In this document: positions 7,016 to 10,239 of the stretch, in pieces
How the letters are laid out: each line of letters begins with the position of its first letter
Numbering within the stretch: position 1 is the stretch's first letter
NCBI GenBank assembly: GCA_964637655.1
Contig: CAZWUZ010000130.1
Location: 1-10,239 of the forward strand
Direction of reading: 5' to 3'
From: CAZWUZ01 sp964637655 [NCBI: uncultured bacterium]
Lineage (GTDB): Bacteria > DAOPZR01
DNA: 10,239 bases
The notes under the pieces: model-generated
What the model saw: the letters and a program-made list of their open reading frames with translations, nothing else
Told to the model about the DNA's origin: nothing
Database searches by the model: none
Program-made: the position numbers and the translations under genes

Positions 7016-7044
7016 ATGGTAGCACCCGCCCCGCGACACGTCAA
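7016..7044 (-). promoter_or_regulatory. Extended -10 sigma70 promoter for the AI-2E transporter gene
   Basis: On the minus strand TTGACG (complement of 7039-7044) is followed after 17 bp by TACCAT (complement of 7016-7021), preceded by TGC as in extended -10 promoters. The start point would be near 7009, giving a leader of about 25 nt before the ATG at 6984. This supports the shorter start of the permease. Confidence 0.65.
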
Positions 7045-7150
7045 CGTGCACACGGAATCTTCCGGTTTGGCCGGTGCCCTGTCCGGAACATCAGCGCATG
7101 ACCATTCCCCCTGCGCTCTTCCCCCTCACCTGCCGCTGCGCGGCTTCCTC

Positions 7151-7414
7151 TCCCTCAGGGAGAGGGAAAACACGCGCTGACGTCAGCAGGCAACGGAAAG
7201 CCGCACGATGCGGCCTGCTCTCCCGCAGGGAGAGGGAAAACACGCGCTGACGTTAGCGGGCAACGGAAAGCCGCACGACGCGGCCTGTTCTCCCGCAGGG
7301 AGAGGGAAAACCCGTGCTGACGTCAGCGGGCAACGGAACGCCGCACGACGCGGCCTGTTCTCCCGCAGGGAGAGGGAAAACACGCGCTGACGTCAGCAGG
7401 CAGCAGAGCGCAGC
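7151..7414. repeat. Array of 70-bp tandem repeats with three palindromes per unit
   Basis: Three full units (7151-7220, 7221-7290, 7291-7360) and a fourth, diverging one (7361 to about 7414) repeat with an exact 70-bp period; the marker AGAGGGAAAA recurs at 7161, 7231, 7301 and 7371. Neighbouring units differ at only about 4-6 positions. Each unit carries a hairpin CTCTCCC-GCA-GGGAGAG (unit 1 has a shorter, altered form), a palindrome GCTGACGTCAGC (unit 2 has one change) and GCCGCA-CGA-TGCGGC or a variant. The fourth unit contains the DUF89 stop codon, and the units keep a gapless match to its last codons. Because 70 is not a multiple of three, the array does not encode a repeat protein. It fills most of the 408 bp between the DUF89 and permease genes. 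It may form a structured 3' end for the DUF89 transcript. Confidence 0.9.
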
Positions 7415-8250
7415 ACGACATGGCTGCCGACCGGATGCCCCGCCACGCGGGCGACGGGTTCGCACTTGACGCGGAACAGGCACCAGATGGGTTCCGCCCT
7501 GCCGCTGAGCGTCTCGAAATTGCCCTGTCCCTTGGCGATGATGAGGTCGGCCGCCGTGAACAGCGCGCGGAACGCCGGACTGGTATCGTCGATAATCGTC
7601 CCGGGTGCGGCGCAGCCGCTGCTGATGACCGGCACCAATGCGGTGACACCTGTATACTCCGCGTCGGCCATGACCGCGTCGTTGAGGATGGGGGCACTGC
7701 GCACGGCTACGGTCACCGCGCCGCGCGGCAACTGCCCGAGCAGCAGACGGTCAGCAACGATTTCACCCGCATTATCCGTAAGATAGAGGATGCGCCGGGC
7801 GCTGGCGACCGCGGCGGCAAAGCCGGCATAGTCACCGCGCAGTGGACATGCCGCAGCGTCACGCACCTCATCGAGCAGCGTGTCGGGGCCGTGGACGTCA
7901 TGCACGCCAAGGTCGATGATGTTGCCGGCAATGGCAAAGCGTGCCGCGGCCGCCAGCGGGTCGTCCGCCGCATCCACCTGGCGCTGCAATTCCGGCAGCA
8001 AACGCAGCATCAGGTCGTTGTGCAGCCGCTTGTCAGCGGCAAACGGGTCAGCCAGCCCGGTGAGTTCGCGCAGCCGGCGGTGGATCTGCCGGGCGACCAC
8101 CGGTGGCGACAGGGAGAAATCAAGTTCCGCCACCCGGTGCAGCGTTTCGCGCATGATGCATTCATGCACCGCGGGATCATCGCTGAAACGCCGCGCCAGG
8201 CGCAGCGCCTGTTGTGCGAAACAGGGGACGCAGTCGAGCGAGGTCTGCAC
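7393..8250 (-). CDS. DUF89 / ARMT1-like metal-dependent phosphatase family protein
   Basis: This 285-aa protein belongs to DUF89, a family of metal-dependent phosphatases proposed to remove damaged or harmful phosphometabolites. It begins with TSLDCVPCFAQQAL, carrying the CxxC (Cys7/Cys10) of the prokaryotic subgroup. It continues with DPF-KRLHND (69-79), AIAGNIIDLGV (106-116), the metal-site motif YLTDNAGEIVADR (156-168; Asp159, Asn160), ILNDAVMADAEYTGV (188-202) and KGQGNFETLSG (240-250). The ending CLFRVKCEPVA is typical. I placed the start at the GTG at 8250 because family members begin a few residues before the CxxC. A TTG at 8334 gives a 313-aa form and a shorter gap to the J-domain gene; neither has a convincing Shine-Dalgarno. 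The stop codon lies inside the 70-bp repeat array. It is the last gene of the operon starting at 10126. The natural substrate is unknown. Confidence 0.82.
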   Translation of the reverse strand: MQTSLDCVPCFAQQALRLARRFSDDPAVHECIMRETLHRVAELDFSLSPPVVARQIHRRLRELTGLADPFAADKRLHNDLMLRLLPELQRQVDAADDPLAAAARFAIAGNIIDLGVHDVHGPDTLLDEVRDAAACPLRGDYAGFAAAVASARRILYLTDNAGEIVADRLLLGQLPRGAVTVAVRSAPILNDAVMADAEYTGVTALVPVISSGCAAPGTIIDDTSPAFRALFTAADLIIAKGQGNFETLSGRAEPIWCLFRVKCEPVARVAGHPVGSHVVLRSAAC

Positions 8251-8349
8251 GGAGTCAGCGCCGCCGGCGGCGGCGGTCTTCCTTGCGGCGACGCCGGCTG
8301 CGCTGGATTGCGATAACAGGGGTGCAAACGCCAATACGCGACATGACAG

Positions 8350-8682
8350 TCAGCGCCGCTTACGCGGGGTCAGGCCGTGCGGCGCGTTCTCGTCGCCCCA
8401 GCACCAGTCGCGGTAGAAACGTTCGAGCACCGCCTGCTCGGCATCGGCGGGCGCGGCATCGTCGAACGGGATGCGGTAGTCGTCGCAGAAGGCGACGAGC
8501 ACGTCGCGCGCCTCAGCGAGCTGCTGCAGTCGCTGCGCGCTGCCGGGCGCGTTGCCGCACTTGTCGGGATGCCATTGCCGCGCGAGACGGCGGTAGGCGC
8601 GGCGGACGTCGTTGCGCGAGACGCTGTGTCCCAGTTCGAGCAGTGTGCGCGCTGCGCCCAGCGTCAGCGGCCGTCCGCTCAT
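8350..8682 (-). CDS. Small J-domain (DnaJ-like) co-chaperone
   Basis: This 110-aa protein is little more than a J-domain, which recruits and stimulates an Hsp70 (DnaK-type) partner. Helix I is about 7-18, helix II is NDVRRAYRRLARQW (24-37) and the essential HPD is at 38-40, followed by helix III (about 49-68). There is no Gly/Phe region, zinc domain or substrate-binding domain, so it is class C. The tail ERFYRDWCWGD (87-97) resembles the F-G-x-D-x-x-W-G ending I know from small J-proteins in deltaproteobacteria (from memory, not searched). The ATG at 8682 overlaps the stop of the cysteine-desulfidase-like gene as ATGA, so coupled translation is likely. The longer open frame to 8919 lies inside that gene and is a shadow. 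A role in folding or iron-sulfur loading of its operon partner is possible but inferred. Confidence 0.82.
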   Translation of the reverse strand: MSGRPLTLGAARTLLELGHSVSRNDVRRAYRRLARQWHPDKCGNAPGSAQRLQQLAEARDVLVAFCDDYRIPFDDAAPADAEQAVLERFYRDWCWGDENAPHGLTPRKRR

Positions 8683-9689
8683 GCGCGCACCGCAGCCCGC
8701 ACCGCGCGCAGCGCCTGCTGCGCCTTGCGTCCGCACGAGGGGAGCGCCCCGGGACAGCGCATGCCGTCGAGGTGCCGCGGCACCACGCGCAGCGCTGTAG
8801 CCAGCGCCCGCGACCCGCCGCCGGCGGCATAGGCGAGTCCCGCGGCCAGCGCCGGGGCCGCCTTGGTCGCCAGCCCGCAGCTGTCGGAGATGCGCTTGCG
8901 GCGGCGGGTCAGCCAGCACTGGGTCAGCAACGCGACGACTGCGGCCGGCAGTGCCGCCTCCCCGCGCTGCCGCAGCAGTTCGCGCAGCGGCACCCCGATA
9001 AACATCCCCTGATTGCCCGATCCGGTGATGGTCATGACCCGAAAGGCCCCGCCCAGCATACGCGCGCGCACGAGATGGGGAACCGCGCGGTCGACCGGCA
9101 GGCGTACCGCGGCCTGTTCGCGCAGGAACGTGCGCACAAATCGCTCAAGCCGCGCCTCGCGCTGCTCCGCCACGCGGATAATGTCGGGGATGCCGGCGGG
9201 GAGTTTGAGGTGCGGGCGCGTGCACTGCTGTCCGAGCCCGCGGCTGTCGCTGAGCAACGCCAGCTGGTCATGCCCCCCCTGCACGGTTGCTTCCGCCCAG
9301 TTGTGCCCGTCGCTGACCCGCGCGCGGGCATAGACGCCGCATTGCGGCGCCGTGTGTACCGTCAGCCAGTGGCGGCGGCGGACGACCGCACGCACGCGCC
9401 GCGCGTCCAGGGCCGCGAAGGGGTTGTACCCGCGGCTGCACGTCACCAGACCGGCCGCGGCGGCGTAGACGAGCCCGCGACGGTTGACTGCGGGAACCAC
9501 CGCGGTGCTGCCGTTGCGCCGCACTTCACGCGACAGCCATAATTCCACGGTAAGTGCCGCCCCCGCGCGCGGGCGCAGGAAGCGCCGGGCCGAGGCAACC
9601 GCAAAGGCAATGGTCGCCGGTTCGGTGCAGCCGACCACCGCGACAATTTCACGCTGCAGCAGGCGCAGCGCATCAGCAGCGGAAAACAT
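8679..9689 (-). CDS. Short L-cysteine desulfidase-like protein (CyuA/UPF0597 family)
   Basis: This 336-aa protein resembles L-cysteine desulfidases, 4Fe-4S enzymes that split cysteine into pyruvate, ammonia and sulfide. Family marks are GCTEPATIAFA (20-30, Cys21), GSGNQGMFIGVPL (223-235), SDSCGLATKAA-LAAGLAYAAGG (268-291, Cys271) and GMRCPGALPSCGRK (309-322, Cys312 and Cys319). All candidate cluster cysteines are kept, but the usual C-D-G-A reads CPGA and the usual C-A-x-K reads CGRK. The protein ends about 15 residues after this motif, whereas typical members such as E. coli CyuA (about 436 aa) continue for about 60 more, so the C-terminal helices are missing. The ATG at 9689 lies 2 bp after the DUF134 stop and places GCTEP at the usual distance from the N-terminus; the longer frame runs into DUF134. 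It may be a true desulfidase or a diverged relative with another substrate. Confidence 0.75.
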   Translation of the reverse strand: MFSAADALRLLQREIVAVVGCTEPATIAFAVASARRFLRPRAGAALTVELWLSREVRRNGSTAVVPAVNRRGLVYAAAAGLVTCSRGYNPFAALDARRVRAVVRRRHWLTVHTAPQCGVYARARVSDGHNWAEATVQGGHDQLALLSDSRGLGQQCTRPHLKLPAGIPDIIRVAEQREARLERFVRTFLREQAAVRLPVDRAVPHLVRARMLGGAFRVMTITGSGNQGMFIGVPLRELLRQRGEAALPAAVVALLTQCWLTRRRKRISDSCGLATKAAPALAAGLAYAAGGGSRALATALRVVPRHLDGMRCPGALPSCGRKAQQALRAVRAAVRA

Positions 9690-9691
9690 GG

Positions 9692-10126
9692 CTACCGGCC
9701 GCAGCGACCGCGCCGCTGCCGCCCCGGGCCGCACTCGCGCAGCGCACTCCCCGTGGCCCCGCACTTCGGGCAGGCGAGGGTCGGGGCATCGGCACAACGC
9801 CACTGATGTCCGCAGGCGGGACAGCAGCAATTCCCGGTCACTTCGACCGCCCCCCCCTCGATGCGCAACGCCTTGCCATTGACCAGCGCATCCGCGATCT
9901 TTTTGTGCGCCGCGGTGATGATGTTGCCGAAGGTCGGGCGCGACACCTGCATCCGTTCCGCCGCCTGCTCCTGATACAGTTCCTCGAGGTCGGCCAGCCG
10001 CACCGCTTCGAGTTCATCGAGGGTCAACGTCACCTCGTCGAGACCGCCCAGCGGGATGCCGCGCGGCTTGAAATAGGTCGCCTGCGGCGGGCAGCCCACC
10101 CGTCGCGGCATCGTCGGTCGCACCAT
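9692..10126 (-). CDS. DUF134 (UPF0251) family DNA-binding protein with C-terminal zinc ribbon
   Basis: This 144-aa protein is a probable transcription factor of the DUF134 family. The N-terminus MPRRVGCPPQATYFKPRG (6-23) and the stretch LTLDELEAVRLADLEELYQE (35-54) are typical. A sigma70-region-4-like helix-turn-helix spans about 50-82 and ends in the family signature KKIADALVNGKAL-IEGG (75-92). The C-terminus adds CPAC (102-105) and CPKC (119-122), a zinc ribbon, then an Arg/Gly/Cys-rich tail. The ATG at 10126 has a strong GGAGGAG 7 nt upstream; an internal ATG at 10111 is the other choice. It heads the operon with the cysteine-desulfidase-like gene 2 bp downstream, so it may control its own operon in response to metal or sulfide. 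DUF134 genes are often found near NifX/NafY-type proteins, but none is seen here. Confidence 0.85.
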   Translation of the reverse strand: MVRPTMPRRVGCPPQATYFKPRGIPLGGLDEVTLTLDELEAVRLADLEELYQEQAAERMQVSRPTFGNIITAAHKKIADALVNGKALRIEGGAVEVTGNCCCPACGHQWRCADAPTLACPKCGATGSALRECGPGRQRRGRCGR

Positions 10127-10133
10127 AGTTCTT

Positions 10134-10140
10134 CTCCTCC
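10134..10140 (-). promoter_or_regulatory. Strong ribosome binding site of the DUF134 gene
   Basis: GGAGGAG on the minus strand lies 7 nt before the ATG at 10126 and decides this start over the in-frame ATG at 10111 and the upstream extension to 10207. It is the strongest Shine-Dalgarno of this operon; the downstream genes depend on tight spacing. Confidence 0.8.
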
Positions 10141-10206
10141 GTGTGTGCCAGCGCGCAGCTATCCAGCCACACGCGTATCTTTTTAACCACCCACACCCTG
10201 CCCACA

Positions 10207-10230
10207 CCCCCCCTCGGGGGGGGAGGGGGG
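10207..10230. repeat. C-run/G-run hairpin upstream of the DUF134 operon
   Basis: A run of seven C (10207-10213), then TC, eight G (10216-10223), A and six G (10225-10230) can fold into a very stable hairpin or, on the + strand, a G-rich structure. It lies about 80 bp upstream of the DUF134 start. No T-run follows on either strand, so terminator function is uncertain. Homopolymer runs of this kind can slip and vary in length. The rest of the 113-bp upstream stretch shows no confident promoter. Confidence 0.5.
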
Positions 10231-10239
10231 TTGGCTTCC

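Noticed and set aside
6985-7053. N-terminal extension of the AI-2E transporter to 7053
   Set aside because: It would be translated from DNA that contains a good extended -10 promoter, and the ATG at 6984 has its own Shine-Dalgarno.
7218-7234. Intrinsic terminators in each repeat unit (CTCTCCC-GCA-GGGAGAG)
   Set aside because: The stem is good, but no T-run follows on either strand; on the minus strand the T-run precedes the hairpin. I kept it as a palindrome within the repeat only.
7151-7414. CRISPR array
   Set aside because: The period is a constant 70 bp with the whole unit conserved; there are no unique spacers and no cas genes.
7420-8316. 298-codon + strand frame antisense to DUF89
   Set aside because: The DUF89 motifs on the other strand are unambiguous, and this frame has no family likeness.
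8214-9542. 442-codon + strand frame across the J-protein and desulfidase genes
   Set aside because: It is an Arg/Ala-rich shadow with no motif and covers two well-supported opposite genes.
10145-10170. Sigma54 promoter before the DUF134 gene (TGGCAC on the minus strand)
   Set aside because: The -24-like element is present, but the required TTGC-like -12 element is absent at the right spacing.

Overview
The window is GC-rich, with compact operons, ATGA stop/start overlaps and strong Shine-Dalgarno sites. It looks like chromosomal DNA of a Gram-negative anaerobe or facultative anaerobe with sulfur metabolism. A deltaproteobacterium-like (Desulfobacterota) origin is my best guess. It rests on the mix of families: a DUF134 regulator, a mini J-protein ending in a W-G tail, a two-cysteine DUF89 protein, a NapH-like polyferredoxin and a CoA-disulfide reductase fused to rhodanese. 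I cannot place the organism with certainty, and I see no rRNA, tRNA, CRISPR array or transposase gene.

Region 1 (1-2437, + strand) holds two tandem membrane sensor histidine kinase genes that are clear duplicates, joined by an ATGA overlap. The second is complete (451 aa). The first has lost about 110 N-terminal residues exactly where a cluster of nested inverted repeats (1-50) ends, and its ATP-binding G1 box has decayed. It therefore looks like a remnant cut by a mobile-element end or a recombination site. No response regulator is present in the window.

Region 2 (2438-5856) is a sulfur/redox module. A membrane polyferredoxin (- strand) is divergent from a MOSC-domain gene, which is translationally coupled to a CoA-disulfide/polysulfide reductase with a C-terminal rhodanese domain. 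The 78-bp gap between the divergent genes carries two overlapping sigma70-type promoters centred on a 12-bp palindrome, so one regulator could control both directions. The polyferredoxin could exchange electrons with the membrane while the reductase and rhodanese handle persulfide in the cytoplasm; this link is inferred.

Region 3 (5860-7430) holds an AI-2E-family permease gene (- strand), convergent with the reductase gene with only 3 bp between stop codons, and its own extended -10 promoter. Upstream lies an array of 70-bp tandem repeats. Each repeat unit contains three palindromes and a copy of the 3' end of the neighbouring DUF89 gene, including its stop codon.

Region 4 (7393-10239, - strand) is a tight operon transcribed leftward: a DUF134 regulator with zinc ribbon, a short L-cysteine-desulfidase-like (CyuA/UPF0597) protein, a 110-aa J-domain protein and a DUF89/ARMT1-like metal phosphatase. 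Gene spacings are 2 bp, a 4-bp overlap, then 15-99 bp depending on the DUF89 start. A cysteine-to-sulfide enzyme encoded by the same chromosome segment as a persulfide reductase gives the window a shared sulfur theme, although the two units are separate operons.
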